From: Forficula auricularia
Taxonomy: Eukaryota > Arthropoda > Insecta > Dermaptera > Forficulidae
Assembly (NCBI GenBank): GCA_024734495.1
Contig: JALMQS010000225.1
Coordinates: 12,491,573 to 12,555,572 of the forward strand
Reading direction: 5' to 3'
Length of the DNA stretch: 64,000 nt
This document shows, piece after piece, positions 1 through 9,940 of the stretch. The notes below the pieces were generated by a model. The model made no database searches and had not been told where the DNA came from. It saw only the letters and a program-made list of their open reading frames with translations. Position 1 is the stretch's first letter, and each line of letters begins with the position of its first letter. A program made the position numbers and the translations under genes.

Positions 1-128
1 CTTGGTTTTGAGTAATATAAATATTTATAAGATTGGAGTAATTTTGAGACAGTTTGATAAGTGAATTAAATTAATATTGATGAGGCAGTCAAAAAGAAGA
101 AGATAATTTACACTATCTTTTTATTCAT

Positions 129-171
129 AAAACCGACGTTTCGGAGGCTATTCCTCCTTCTTCAGGGTTTT
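129..171 (-). ncRNA. Hammerhead ribozyme, type I, minimal stem III
   Basis: Read on the minus strand: AAAACC, then CTGAAGA, stem II GGAGG/CCTCC, GAAA, CGTC (cleavage after the C), then GGTTTT. Stem I is formed by AAAACC pairing with GGTTTT. All core positions of the hammerhead are present. The ACGT between GAAA and the cleavage site is self-complementary, as in hammerheads that cut best as dimers. Confidence 0.83.
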
Positions 172-389
172 GAAAAGTCAGTGAAGGAAATCCAGTGCGG
201 CATTCCCCTCTGTCTCCTCTTTCAGTGGCAGTAACAAGGGTTGATCTTGTATTTCATTCTCAGCAGAATTATGTAATATAATATTACATTATAATTCTGC
301 TGAGAATGAAATACAAGATATTATTGTTACTGCCACTGAAAGAGGAGACAGAGGGGAATGCCGCATTGGATTTCCTTCACTGACTTTTC

Positions 390-431
390 AAACCCTGAAG
401 AAGGAGGGAATAGCCTCCGAAACGTCGGTTT
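390..431 (+). ncRNA. Hammerhead ribozyme, type I, minimal stem III
   Basis: Plus-strand partner of the motif at 129..171. Stem I AAACC/GGTTT, core CTGAAGA at 395..401, stem II GGAGG/CCTCC, GAAA at 419..422, cleavage triplet GTC ending at 426. All core bases are intact, so both arms of the fold-back carry a potentially active ribozyme pointing away from the centre. Confidence 0.83.
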
Positions 432-509
432 TATGAATAAAAAGATAGTGTAAATTATCTTCTTCTTTTTTTGGACTGCCTCATCAATATCCACTTAATA
501 AATATTTAT

Positions 510-1440
510 TCAAAAAATATATTCTCCACTGTGATTCATTGAGTAAGGGGCAATATATATTAAAATAGTTTCGTAAAAAATTTTACGTTTTTACAGATCT
601 TTACTTTTCAAGGTCTCGTGTGCAAAACATACGGTCAAGTGCGAGGGAGGGTTCCAGACTTATTTTTTTTCATTTGCTTCATTCCTATCTAAATTATTTA
701 AAAGCAACCAAAATAATTTATCTCGAAAGTACTTACACTAAGTTACGTTCATGAATATTTACAGATTTCTAAATCACAGGACTAAAAGTTTGAGGACATA
801 TTGCAAAAATAATTCGGCTGATATTGATCTTGACTTGAGAAAATAATTAAAGCTAAATTTTTAAAGTTGCAACACGTTTCGTCGTATATTTTTCGCGAGG
901 TGAATCATGACCATATCTTATTTTAATAGTCCAGGCAAATTATGTGAAAAAATGGCATAAAGAGGAAATAATTCCCAGTGAAAGATTTTATTGCTGGAAT
1001 ACCTTTATTGGTGTAGTCCAATATTACTACCTAAGTTTTCCTCAAACCTGTGTTGTGGAAATTTTTCTACGCGCCTCAAAATGAGAAAATTTCGGACTTT
1101 TTTCAATTTTTCTTGAATAACTCAAAAACGGCTTATCAAATCAAAAAGATCTTTATTAGATAATTTAAAGCTCTTTGAATTACGCGTAAAATTATAAAAA
1201 TTTCATCTATTTATCTTCAGTAGAACCGGTACTAGCGCTTGTCAAAAAACAGCCCCCGGGATCACTTTTGAATATCCCTAAAACTCGTACTTTTTTCTGT
1301 TTTTCCCCATTTTGACTATGAAGGAGCACGTTTTCGACAAAGATCCCCTATACATTTTTAAACTAGATTAAATTTGCTACAATTTAAATAAAGTTTCATC
1401 TTAATTGGATAATGGTAACATGAGGTTGAAGTTTTGAAAA
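510..1440. other. Non-coding, nothing recognised
   Basis: AT-rich sequence without a long reading frame or a recognisable repeat boundary. It may be intron of the tektin gene, whose 3' exons should lie to the left on the minus strand, but I found no further tektin exon here. Confidence 0.4.
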
Positions 1441-1444
1441 AATG

Positions 1445-1975
1445 CAATTTTTTGCAAAAAATCGCAGTTTTTCCTTCATAAAATGACTCATCCTAGAAAC
1501 CTGATTCCTATCTCATTGTCTAGAAAATTTTGTTGATTTGAAGATTTACTTGAACCACTTTTTTGTTTAAATTCTTAGATTTATAGATATCCAGCATTTT
1601 CCATGACAGGAAATGATCCATTGTTTCAAAAAATCGCAGTTTTTCCTTCATAAAATGAAAACCACTTATCTTACAAACTTGATTCCTATCTCATTCTCTA
1701 GTAAATTTTGTTGACTTGAACGTTTACTTGGACCACTTTTTTGATAAAACTCTTAGATTTATAGATATCCAGCATTTTCCATGATGCTTTTGAGGATTCG
1801 GATCATATCCTGTCCGGAAAATGTAGAATATCTATAAATCTAAGAGTTTTATCAAAAAAGTGGTCCAAGTAAACGTTCAAGTAAATAAAATTTTCTATAC
1901 AATGAGAAAGGAATCAAGTTTCTTTAGGATGAGCTGCCTTGCACGGAGGAAAAAACTGCGATTATTTGTAAACAC
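1445..1975. repeat. Two direct units plus one inverted unit of about 160 bp
   Basis: The unit containing AAATCGCAGTTTTTCCTTCA and ending in a conserved ATAGATATCCAGCATTTTCC occurs at about 1455..1612 and 1627..1785. It is followed by a reverse-complement copy at about 1818..1970. The inverted junction near 1800 makes a hairpin. The element type is unknown. Confidence 0.7.
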
Positions 1976-2917
1976 CCTAAATTACGTAAGTCGTTTAGGA
2001 AAGGGGAGGGGGCCAAATCTCACCCAATCCCCCGTGGGGGAGAAGTATTTTTTCCGCAACAAACAGTGTAAAATTCCGAGAAAAACTGAGTTAAATTAAG
2101 TAATAATAATAAAATTATTAAACAAATTATGTTTTTTAAATAAATCCTACGCAACCAAGCACAGATTAACGTATCTACAGTAAAAGTATGTATTTTAAAA
2201 AGTCTCATGTGAGATTAGTTGAGGGTAGAGTGTCTAGCCAAATCTCACGACATCTCACCAAGGGGGAGTCGAAAAATCGCCAAAATCGCCTCACGTAATT
2301 TAGAGACGCACCTTTATAGTCATTTGAATTTTGACAATTTTAAACCAGACAAAAATATGGCATTTCTTTCATTTAATGAAAATTTACTGTTAAATTCAAA
2401 TATGTAATCAAAAATTATACCCACATTTATCTCATATTTTTGCCATTCCTGAAAAAACTGGTAGATGAAGATAAGGGATTTTTCCCTGACACCATCACAG
2501 CTAAAGAAGCATTTTTATTTTATTTAAGGCGATATTCCACGCAATCAAGTGCAAGTCGAGCAGGCATCAACTACGTAGTATAATTATATTGGAATTAATA
2601 CTATGACTGTGTAGCTTGTTCAGTTAAACTAGCCCATTTTAAAAACTTAAATAAATATTTTCCAAAGATTGATTATTATTAAGTTTTCATCATGAAAAGT
2701 GTAAGTAAAATAAACCAAACTCAATTAACCAAGTCCACTTAAGAAAGATGAATTATCTTCGAATTTTGAGCAAACAACTTCCTCCCTCCCCCTTTCATAT
2801 GCTTTTTAGATTAAAATAAAAATGCTAGGACCATTTTCTCCTTCATTTTCCTGGTTTCTATCTCATTTTCTCCCAGTCAGTCAGTTGCTATTATTTTTAA
2901 AAAGAGAATTTGTTCAC
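1976..2917. other. Non-coding, nothing recognised
   Basis: AT-rich filler with a few short frames and no domain I recognise. By position it is probably the tektin intron that follows the exon at 2918..3087 on the minus strand. Confidence 0.4.
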
Positions 2918-3087
2918 CCTCTAGAGCGATAATCTCGTTGGCCATGGCGACAATGGATCTCTCCAGCTCGAATTTCCAGCGATGTAGGTCCTGCGCTCGT
3001 TGTGATAAGCGTTTCGTGTTGTCCAGCTGATTTCGGTCTCCGGACGCAGTTGTTTGTTCCATACAACGGCGAGAATTAAAGGCGATC
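2918..3087 (-). CDS. Tektin, internal coding exon
   Basis: A minus-strand exon of a tektin, a coiled-coil filament protein of ciliary and sperm axonemal doublet microtubules. The translation runs from an acceptor (CAG at 3088..3090 in complement) through SRRCMEQT, then DNTKRLSQRAQDLHRWKFEL and ERSIVAMANEIIALEG. The block around TKRLSQRAQD and W-K-ELER is the usual tektin pattern in its first coiled-coil segment. It joins in phase to the exon at 11825..11997: that exon ends AT and this one starts G, giving Met. I place the donor at GAGG/GTGAAC (low end 2918), but the 3' boundary is uncertain. The GC content is clearly higher than in the flanks. Later exons are outside the window. Confidence 0.8.
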
Positions 3088-3546
3088 CTGGCAAATTGTT
3101 AGTAACATTTTATTTCATTAAAAGTTTGTTGGAGTTTCAGAACAGAAATAATTGACAAATAAACATTTTCATTTATTACTAAAAAATTAAATAAACTATT
3201 AATTAATTAGATAACTATTTAATTTAATTAATTAATCGTACTTTACATAAAATTAAATCCCACCCAAAACATTTCTGTGAAAAAAAGTAGTGAAATCTTG
3301 GGTCCAGTCGGGTTAAATTCGCCAAGGATAATTAAGTTGAGAAAATAGTGCTTTCAATTAAAATGCATTCTTTCCATTGTGAATGACAATATGTATTTAT
3401 GCATTCTACATTTTTAACTTAATGATTTACATGAAACTTGGCTGTTACGGATTGTGCCATTAGGATAAATGAACTAAATTCGTGACCAGCGAAGTTTCAT
3501 GAAAATAATTTAAAATAAAAATTTATTTAGAATCCATCTATCTAGA

Positions 3547-3600
3547 TCAGTGGATCCCAACCGGTGGTCGGCGGACCATAGGTGGCCTCGCGAGTGGTCC
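3547..3600. mobile_element. hAT-type transposon terminus
   Basis: The segment beginning CAGTGGATCCCAACCGGTGG and continuing into GGTCGGCGGACC has the look of a hAT terminal inverted repeat (CAGTGGTTCCCAACC-like). The other end was not found nearby, so this is one end of a decayed copy. Confidence 0.5.
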
Positions 3601-3689
3601 GCAAAATAAAAATAAAAAATAAAAAAAATATTTTCTCTCAAATTACATACTTATTAATAAATTTATTAAAAAATAAAAATTTCTATATC

Positions 3690-3926
3690 TTACCATTTTT
3701 ATTATGAAGAGAATGACACCTTATTTTTTTAAGATCCGATAAAAAATAACGAAGTTATGACAAAATTTGTGTAAGCACCATTACTGGCTTCCTTCCGTAG
3801 ACTGAATTTTGAGACCGACATTATTTCCTCCTATTTTCTTACAAATTTTGTCATAACTTCGTTATTTTTTAATCGCATCTTAAAAAATAAGGTGTTGTTT
3901 TGTTCACAATAAAAAGGGTAACATTT
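3690..3926. repeat. Fold-back repeat, arms of about 88 bp
   Basis: Left arm 3690..3778 and right arm 3838..3926 are reverse complements with few mismatches. Both include TAACGAAGTTATGACAAAAT or its complement. The spacer is about 60 bp. It is probably a MITE or part of the element whose hAT-like end lies at 3547. Confidence 0.7.
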
Positions 3927-4365
3927 TATCTAATAATACTAATTTTAATAAACTGAAAGATTAAAAAGTTATTCACAATTAAAAATTTTAAATGGCCGCC
4001 ATTTTGAAAATTTTCAAGATAAAATTTAGGTACTTTTTTAAATAGTAGATAATGTAGTTAAGTACATGTGTACCAAATTTCATAAAGATATCTATATCCG
4101 TTCTCAAGATAGACGATTTTCTTTAAAAAAAAAAAAAAAATGGCGGCCAGACAGAAAACGAAGCGTTTATCGACCTATGTTTATTGGAACTTTTCATCTA
4201 ATTTTGATGTTGGGAATCACGACCTAAAGTCTTGGAACGGTTTTTATAAACATCCTGTATATAATATAAAAATATTCCTTTTGAAAGTAAACTGTCCAAA
4301 AAATATTGCCTATCCCTGGGATAAATGAACCCATAATAAATAATCGATAAAATATTTCTAATTAA

Positions 4366-4412
4366 AAGAGCAAATGATGAAGGTAAAACCTTCGAAACTA
4401 TAAATTCAAACA
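4366..4412 (+). ncRNA. Degraded hammerhead motif (family D-like)
   Basis: The sequence ATGATGA, then AGGT-AAAA-CCTT (a short stem II), then CGAAACTATA resembles the intact ribozyme at 45541..45580, which has CTGATGA and GAAACTATAG. The first core C is A here and stem I is not evident, so it should not cleave. Confidence 0.45.
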
Positions 4413-5181
4413 AATAAATAATATATCAACAAGCAGGGGACAAACTCATTGACATCTATTTATGAATCAACAACTCTGCTTCTCTCGGCAAACAAAATGT
4501 TTTCAATTATATTATAGTTATTTATTTGCTTACTTATTTTCATCAAATAGAAGACACACTCTTACTAAAAATATCTTATGTTTTTTGAAAATTGGAATTT
4601 TTGTAGAATAACTTTATATTTTCCTATTTTATTAAACTTTTTAACTATTTTTATAAATATTTTTTTAGATTATCCATTAATAAGCTGGGAGTTGTTATAT
4701 ATATATATATATATATTTTAATAATTGGCTTCGGGAACTTAGATGCTAAAGCTGGTACTAGTTATAAAATATATTGGATTGAAAGTTTACAAAAATAAAA
4801 TAAAAAGATAAAATAAAATCCTTGGTGTGTAGATCATAAAACTCATAAAAACTTGTGAAATAAAAACAATCAGGTGGAATATTTTTTTATTTTCGGAAAT
4901 TCTCTTGGTAGACAATAACTTCTTATTTTCCCCTTGAATTCCCTTAAGATCATAATTTATATCAATGGGATGGAAGTATTATTATTAATATTTAATTTAA
5001 TTATTTTATATATATAAAAATCAAATTACATATAATCAAATAATAATAATAATTATTATAATATTTTATATAAAATAATAATAATTTGATCAGCGTTACT
5101 GATCGAATTTGTGTTTCTCTTTAATAGAAATATCTACTAAAAGCCAAACTATACATGTTTTTAGAAAATTATTAAAGCAGG

Positions 5182-5416
5182 AGTCCTGAAACTTTTTAGA
5201 GACAGGGCGGCCACATGAGAATATTGAAAACTATGGGCGTGCCAGATAAAACATTTTATGCGGAAATTATGTTAATAATACGCTGTTATATGGCATTAAT
5301 TAATATTTTATATAGTGAATAATTGTGAATTAATTCTCTAGTAGCCCCGGGCCAGATGGAAAAGTTTCAAGAGCCGGATTTTTCCCGTGGGTCGTAGTTT
5401 GCGGACCCCCTTTAGG
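5182..5416. mobile_element. Possible hAT-like remnant
   Basis: The left side starts CAGGAGTCCTGAAACTTTTT and the right side ends near GTTTGCGGACCCC, a pattern like degenerate hAT terminal repeats (CAGGGGTC...AAACTTT). Internal sequence is AT-rich without a reading frame. No clean 8-bp duplication was seen, so the boundaries are uncertain. Confidence 0.4.
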
Positions 5417-5649
5417 TACTAAAGCATCAGCAAAGAAACCGAATAAAAGATTCTTGAATACGCCCCATTAATGTGACGTCTGGGCGGAAAGTTTAGTATT
5501 TTCATATATAACGAAATTTTATCATTGATTTTTCAACTAATTCCTGTTCTATGGCTTCTTTTTAATCCTAGTACAATGCAATGTTTTTTCTTTTGAATTA
5601 TTTTCATTATAAATCATGTTGAATAATCTTTTTGAAGTACATACTCAAT

Positions 5650-6224
5650 TACATATATACGTACATACACAAAGATATAGTTAAAGTCTACTTAAAAAGT
5701 ATTACTAAAATTCGAGAAAAAGTAAAAAGTTTTTCAAGGCATGTTGGAAATTTAATGATTCTAATTCTTTAGAAAAGACTAAAATTGCATTAAAAAATGG
5801 GGGGCTACTTTTCATGAAAATGGTGGGGGACTCATGAAGGCTAGGGGGCAGTCTTGTTATAGGTATCTGAATCCAGATAGATACACAAAGAGAAAAAATC
5901 ATGCTTAAAAGATATTTACTCCACGTTTCAGATATTTGAGCTAATATGTCTGGCGGGCCTAAGTATGAATTCACTCAATTGTTTTTTCTTTTTTTATGAT
6001 TATCCTGTATATAAGTTTCTATAATCGTACCATATAATAAAATTAACAAAATAAAATAATAATTAATAGAAAAAAGACAAATGCCAATCCCACAGTTTGT
6101 TGTATGAATTTCCCTTTATTCAGAGAGAGAGAGAGTATGAAAGGACTTAAAACTTTTAATTCTCACCAATTGACTTTATCAAATTACCATGTTTTATCAA
6201 TAAATACGTAGACTAAAATCATCT
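5650..6224. other. Non-coding, nothing recognised
   Basis: AT-rich intronic sequence. A minus-strand frame of 89 codons at 5705..5974 shows no domain. A short (GA)n run lies at 6121..6133. Confidence 0.35.
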
Positions 6225-6287
6225 TTAAAACTATAACAGGAATACTAGGGAATCGGAAAAATTAAAAATACAGAGCTTTTATTAAGT

Positions 6288-6331
6288 TGGCCAGACGTTT
6301 CGTCAATTTAATTTGACTTCCTCAGTGGCTC
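6288..6331 (-). ncRNA. Hammerhead ribozyme (family B)
   Basis: On the minus strand: CTGAGGA, stem II GTCAA/TTGAC with a six-base loop, GAAA, CGTC, TGGCC. Stem I is AGCCA against TGGCC with one A-C mismatch. The catalytic core is intact. Confidence 0.75.
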
Positions 6332-6512
6332 ATTTTATCACTCTTTGTCAAAAACAATTTTACTATAAGACTAAACATCATTAATCTTTCTTTAACATAT
6401 TCTTGGCTCATAATAATCAACAATCTTGGAAACGACTTTTATTTAACAATTAAAATTTGTCGTCGTTTTTATACAGAGATAACATGTGTTAAATAAAAAT
6501 TAAATATCAATA

Positions 6513-6553
6513 TGACACTGAGGAAGTCAAAATAAATTGACGAAATGTCTAGC
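6513..6553 (+). ncRNA. Hammerhead motif interrupted at its cleavage site
   Basis: CTGAGGA at 6518..6524, stem II GTCAA/TTGAC, GAAA at 6542..6545, then TGTC/TAGC. A C-to-T change follows GAAA. The hAT MITE has inserted 4 bases after the expected cleavage point, so stem I is cut apart. The 8-bp target duplication TGTCTAGC spans the cleavage position. Confidence 0.7.
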
Positions 6554-6799
6554 CGAGGGGTGATCCGCGAATGGAAGTAGGTGTACATCTCTTTGGAAGT
6601 ATTTTGGAAGTACTTTGAAATATTTGGAAGTACTTGGAAATATTTGAAAGTACTTGGAAATATTTGGAAGTACTTGGAAATGTTTGGAAGTACTTGGAAA
6701 TATTTGGAATTACTTGGAAATATTTGGAAGTACTTGGAAATATTTGGAAGTACAAGTGGAAGTAGGTGTACAGCATATTATGTCGCGGTTCACCCCTCG
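6554..6799. mobile_element. hAT-type MITE, copy 1 (246 bp)
   Basis: It starts CGAGGGGTGA and ends TCACCCCTCG, with an inverted match of about 17 bp including the neighbouring CCGCGA/TCGCGG. It is flanked by an exact 8-bp duplication TGTCTAGC (6546..6553 and 6800..6807); 8 bp is the hAT signature. Two more copies of the family lie at 40783 and 56763. The interior holds GGAAGTAGGTGTACA next to both ends and a 20-bp minisatellite. It has no coding capacity. Confidence 0.85.
6592..6762 (+). repeat. 20-bp minisatellite inside the MITE
   Basis: About eight or nine tandem units of TACTTGGAAATATTTGGAAG with point changes. The other two copies of this MITE have only one or two related words, so the array expanded in this copy. 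The open frames over it on both strands are by-products of the 20-bp period. Confidence 0.85.
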
Positions 6800-6865
6800 T
6801 GTCTAGCCCACTTAATAAAAACTCTTTGTTTTTAATTTATTCAAATCCCTACTATTCCTGTTATA

Positions 6866-8116
6866 AATTTAATATGGATGATTTAATATCTATAAAACGA
6901 TCTGTTTTTTTTTTCTTCTGATTTTCTGTAGTTTTCATTCAGAAGCAATGAAGCCTAAAATTTAATAAATTCATTGTATTGAAATTACAAACATTTTAAA
7001 ATCAGAACCAACTTTATGAGACTTTAGGTTGCTCATCCTAAGTATCCGAATCCAGACACATGGATAGATAGACAGAAATAATGTATTCTATATTTCAAAG
7101 GTTTTTGAATACGAACCAGAAAAAAAAATCGGGTGAATTTAATACTTTAGTCTTCACGACAGGCAGCATGCCGTGCCTACCAAGTAATATAATTGGATTT
7201 GAACTTTTAATATCGAGGAAACGTTTGCCCCCTGCGCCCCTTTGGTTCCGCCACTGCGTGGAGGCATTGTCGAAGTGAGACCATAAAGAGCGAAAATCCC
7301 TCTGCCACACCCTACAATAATATAATATTATTCTAAGCTGTATCTTTAGAGGCCATTCGGTTTAACTATTTTCATGATATTTAATGGGTATGTAACATTC
7401 CCATATTTGAAGATATATTTAATTTTCAACATTATGTTTCTCTTATTCATGTGTATAAACATTTACATAAAAAATAAAAAGAATTCCTTCGGGTTGAAAA
7501 AGTTATTTCTATTTTAATAATTGCTCTCGGGTTAAATTTTAAAAGTGTGTTTTAGCAGAGTGTCCACCTGAAAACTTGTATATTGTTATTATTACATGCT
7601 TTTAATTAACTTTGGTTCTTTGTCTCTCTCACTGTTTGTTTAGCTGTTTTTCTTGGAAAAATCTTGTAATTGAATTTAGCCTCAGTTCAACCGAACCGAT
7701 TTTCTTGAAAATTTGCACACTTAATTATACAGGACCACGGTAAGCCTTTCCAGCGCCCGCGTGCAAAACTGTGAGAAATCTGGCCCCTCCTCTATCCTGT
7801 TTTCTCTGACTAGGCTTCTAGAAAGGAATTTGAGTAGTTTAGTTATGGGAGTGTATAAAAAAACAACTTTATTTATCAAATTATTTATTTTAAAGCTTAC
7901 AATAAAACTTAGATGACATGTATGTACCTTCAAAGATTGAACTTTTCTCGCTTTTATGCATGGGAAATTAGCTATTATTTGTCTAGTATAGATTTGTTAA
8001 CTTCAAATTCGGACTTTTCCATATCAAATGCAGATTTTAAAAATCAAAATCAGACTTTTTTAAATCAAATTCAGAATTTCTATAAAACCATGCATATTTT
8101 ACATATTAAATTATAC
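6866..8116. other. Intronic sequence, no gene recognised
   Basis: AT-rich sequence. Frames at 7081..7310 show nothing I can place. The part at 7990..8080 shares the words CAAATTCGGACTTTT and ATCAAAT with the inverted imperfect repeats at 8450..8610. Confidence 0.35.
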
Positions 8117-8375
8117 CTTTTTACCTGAAAGCGTTTCCTGAGAGTACAAATGCCAATCTTGAAGGTTTTATTTAATGAGCTGAAAATTGCTACGTAAATA
8201 TCTTACAATACACCAAATTATAGATTTTTACCTGAAAACGTTTCTTGAGAGTACAAAATGCTAATCTTGAAAGGTTTGATTTTAGTTGATGAGCTGAAAA
8301 TTGGTACGCAAATATATATATATTAGAATGCACCAAATTTTAGCTTTTTAACCTGAAAACTTTTCCTTAGAGTTA
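8117..8375 (+). repeat. Tandem repeat, about 110-120 bp unit
   Basis: Units begin at about 8117, 8226 and 8345 (partial), each with TTTTTACCTGAAA, GTTTC or TTTTCC, then GAGAGTACAAA. The second also keeps GAGCTGAAAATTG and GCACCAAATT, as the first does. Function is unknown. Confidence 0.75.
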
Positions 8376-8449
8376 AATTAAATTAAAACTTTTTCTTAAC
8401 TATAACTTTTTTCAACTGATTATTAATAAATTATTAATAAATTCTTGAT

Positions 8450-8801
8450 TTGAAAAAGTCTGATTTTGATTTTTAAAATCCTGAATTTGATATAGGAAAG
8501 TCCGCACTTGATATTTAAATCCTGAATTTGATATATAAAAGTCCGCACTTGATTTTTAAAATGCAGAATTTGATATATAAAAGTCCGAATTAGAAGTTAA
8601 AAAACCTATATCCAAATTATCAAATATTTCAGATTCTATCGAAATAATAGATAAATTGCTCAGTCTTGGTTGAAGCATAGTTGACCTCAAATAATTCTTA
8701 ATCAATTTTAACTTAGAAAAAGATCTTTCACCAGATGCATCTGTAACTGGTAGAGTAAGAAATATTTTTAATGCTATTGATGTGTTTGGAAAAGTTGACA
8801 T
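8450..8801 (-). pseudogene. hAT transposase C-terminal dimerisation fragment
   Basis: The minus-strand frame from 8801 contains ALKIFLTLPVTDASGERSFS, then KLKLIKNYLRSTM. This is the hAT dimerisation region (L-P-V-T/S-x-A-x-x-E-R-x-F-S-x-L-K-x-I-K-x-x-L-R), as in ZMYM1-like hAT proteins. The frame is closed upstream by stops near 8805..8850, and catalytic residues are missing. Downstream (8450..8610) lie imperfect repeats of TGATATATAAAAGTCCG. It is a dead fragment in the tektin intron. Confidence 0.82.
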
Positions 8802-8976
8802 TAAATTATTTGTGTAAAGATATTACAAAAGTGTATGTGGATCACTAGACTGATTTTCTACAAAATTCATCTTCATTGTACAAACTAATATAATCAATTT
8901 AAATATGTAATTTAATCATTAAAACAGGAATAGTAGGAAATTGGATAATAAATAAAAAAACAGAGTTTTTATTAGA

Positions 8977-9023
8977 TTGGCCAGACGTTTCGTCGATTTA
9001 TTTCGACTTCCTCAGTGGCCCAT
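8977..9023 (-). ncRNA. Hammerhead ribozyme (family B), intact
   Basis: On the minus strand: GGGCCA, CTGAGGA, stem II GTCGA/TCGAC with loop AATAAA, GAAA, CGTC, TGGCCA. Stem I GGCCA/TGGCC is perfect. All core bases are present. It lies in sense orientation inside the tektin intron. Confidence 0.83.
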
Positions 9024-9186
9024 CTTATCACTCTTTTTGTTTGTTTAAAAACAACATAAAAGTTTTATAATTTTTTGATTTTTTTGATTGTTAAAAGGGG
9101 AAAAAAGTTCAAGATTGTTGAGTAATTGAGGCCAAGAATGTATTGTAGAAATAATTAATAAGCTGACGTGTTCTGGTGTGGCCATC

Positions 9187-9845
9187 CACTTGACTTTACC
9201 ATACAACCTGGCCCCTAATATTATTTATAATCATGTAGGGGGGTTAGTTTTTACATTTTTATACTTCTGGGGTCCCACTGATTATGTATAAAAAAATTTG
9301 GTTGAGTTTGGTAAATGGCCAAGATTTTCATTTTTTGACCCTATACCCTCCCCCTCCCATTTTTGGCGGTTGGTTTTTGCATTTTTAGACTTCTGGGAGT
9401 CCACTGATCATGTATACAAAATTTGGTTGAGTTTGCTTAAACGGCCTAGATTTTTAATTTTTATTCCCCTCTCCACCTCCCTTAATTTTGGGTCGATATG
9501 CTCCAAAATCTAATCAGCTCTTAATCTCAATTGACTAAAACTACGTGTGAAATTTGGTTTCGATATTCACACTAGTTTTTGAGCTAGCTGGTCCACAAAA
9601 ATTTGGTAACGCACAGACTAACAGACCAACTAACAGACATTTTGACAAAAGAATTATTATCTCTAAAAATATAATTTTTTTAATGTTCACTTATTAGGGC
9701 TTTTTTGTAGACCATGGTATGCCATGGTTTTGCCCAATTTTTTTAATCAAAATAGTTTCCGCCGTTTTTGAGATATTTTGAAAAAAAAAACACTTTTTTC
9801 ATGCACGATTACAATACTTGACCATACCCTGTATGGTAAAGTAAA
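9187..9845. mobile_element. Family H non-autonomous element, copy 1
   Basis: The left end has ACTTTACCATA preceded by CATCCACTTG; the right end has CTGTATGGTAAAGT. They form an inverted repeat of about 11 bp. Inside are modules with TTTGGTTGAGTTTG, TTTTTTGACC and CCCCTCCC, also found in the Helitrons here. Other copies start at about 26835, 30459, 42739 and 43722. The superfamily is not identified. Confidence 0.6.
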
Positions 9846-9896
9846 AAGATTAAATATGTTTTGTCGTATAGTGTCTTTTGACAAAGAGTGATAAGA

Positions 9897-9940
9897 TGGG
9901 CTACTGAGGAAGTTGAAATAAATCGACGAACGTCTGGCTC
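9897..9940 (+). ncRNA. Hammerhead motif with a one-base core deletion
   Basis: CTACTGAGGA, stem II GTTGA/TCGAC, then GAACGTC in place of GAAACGTC, followed by TGGCTC. Losing one A of the GAAA core should abolish cleavage. Stem I is weakened too. It is the partner of the intact motif at 8977..9023. Confidence 0.7.

Larger units (their letters stand above)
29..497. mobile_element. Fold-back element with two opposed hammerhead ribozymes (family A)
   Basis: A 469-bp element flanked by the 12-bp direct repeat ATAAATATTTAT at 17..28 and 498..509, which reads as a target-site duplication. From about 74 the sequence is a long inverted repeat with its centre near 270; the arms match almost to the base and each carries a hammerhead motif. 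The first 45 bp match the 5' end of the single-unit copy at 32701, so this is one unit plus an inverted partial unit. That layout is known from Penelope-like retroelements. No protein is encoded. Assignment to Penelope or retrozyme type is inference; the structure and duplication are seen directly. Confidence 0.82.
6225..6865. mobile_element. Inverted pair of family B ribozyme elements
   Basis: The left copy (about 6225..6410) is on the minus strand. The right copy (about 6420..6865) is on the plus strand and is interrupted by a hAT MITE at 6554..6799. Outer ends match in inverse: TAACAGGAATA at 6234 and TATTCCTGTTA at 6850. Each copy carries a hammerhead motif followed by sequence containing TTAATAAAAACTCT or its complement. 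The same pair organisation occurs at 8920..10005. No clear target duplication was found. Confidence 0.7.

Noticed and set aside
6549..6835. Long frames on both strands over the MITE at 6554
   Set aside because: The 20-bp minisatellite has no stop in several frames and gives a repetitive peptide; it is not a gene.
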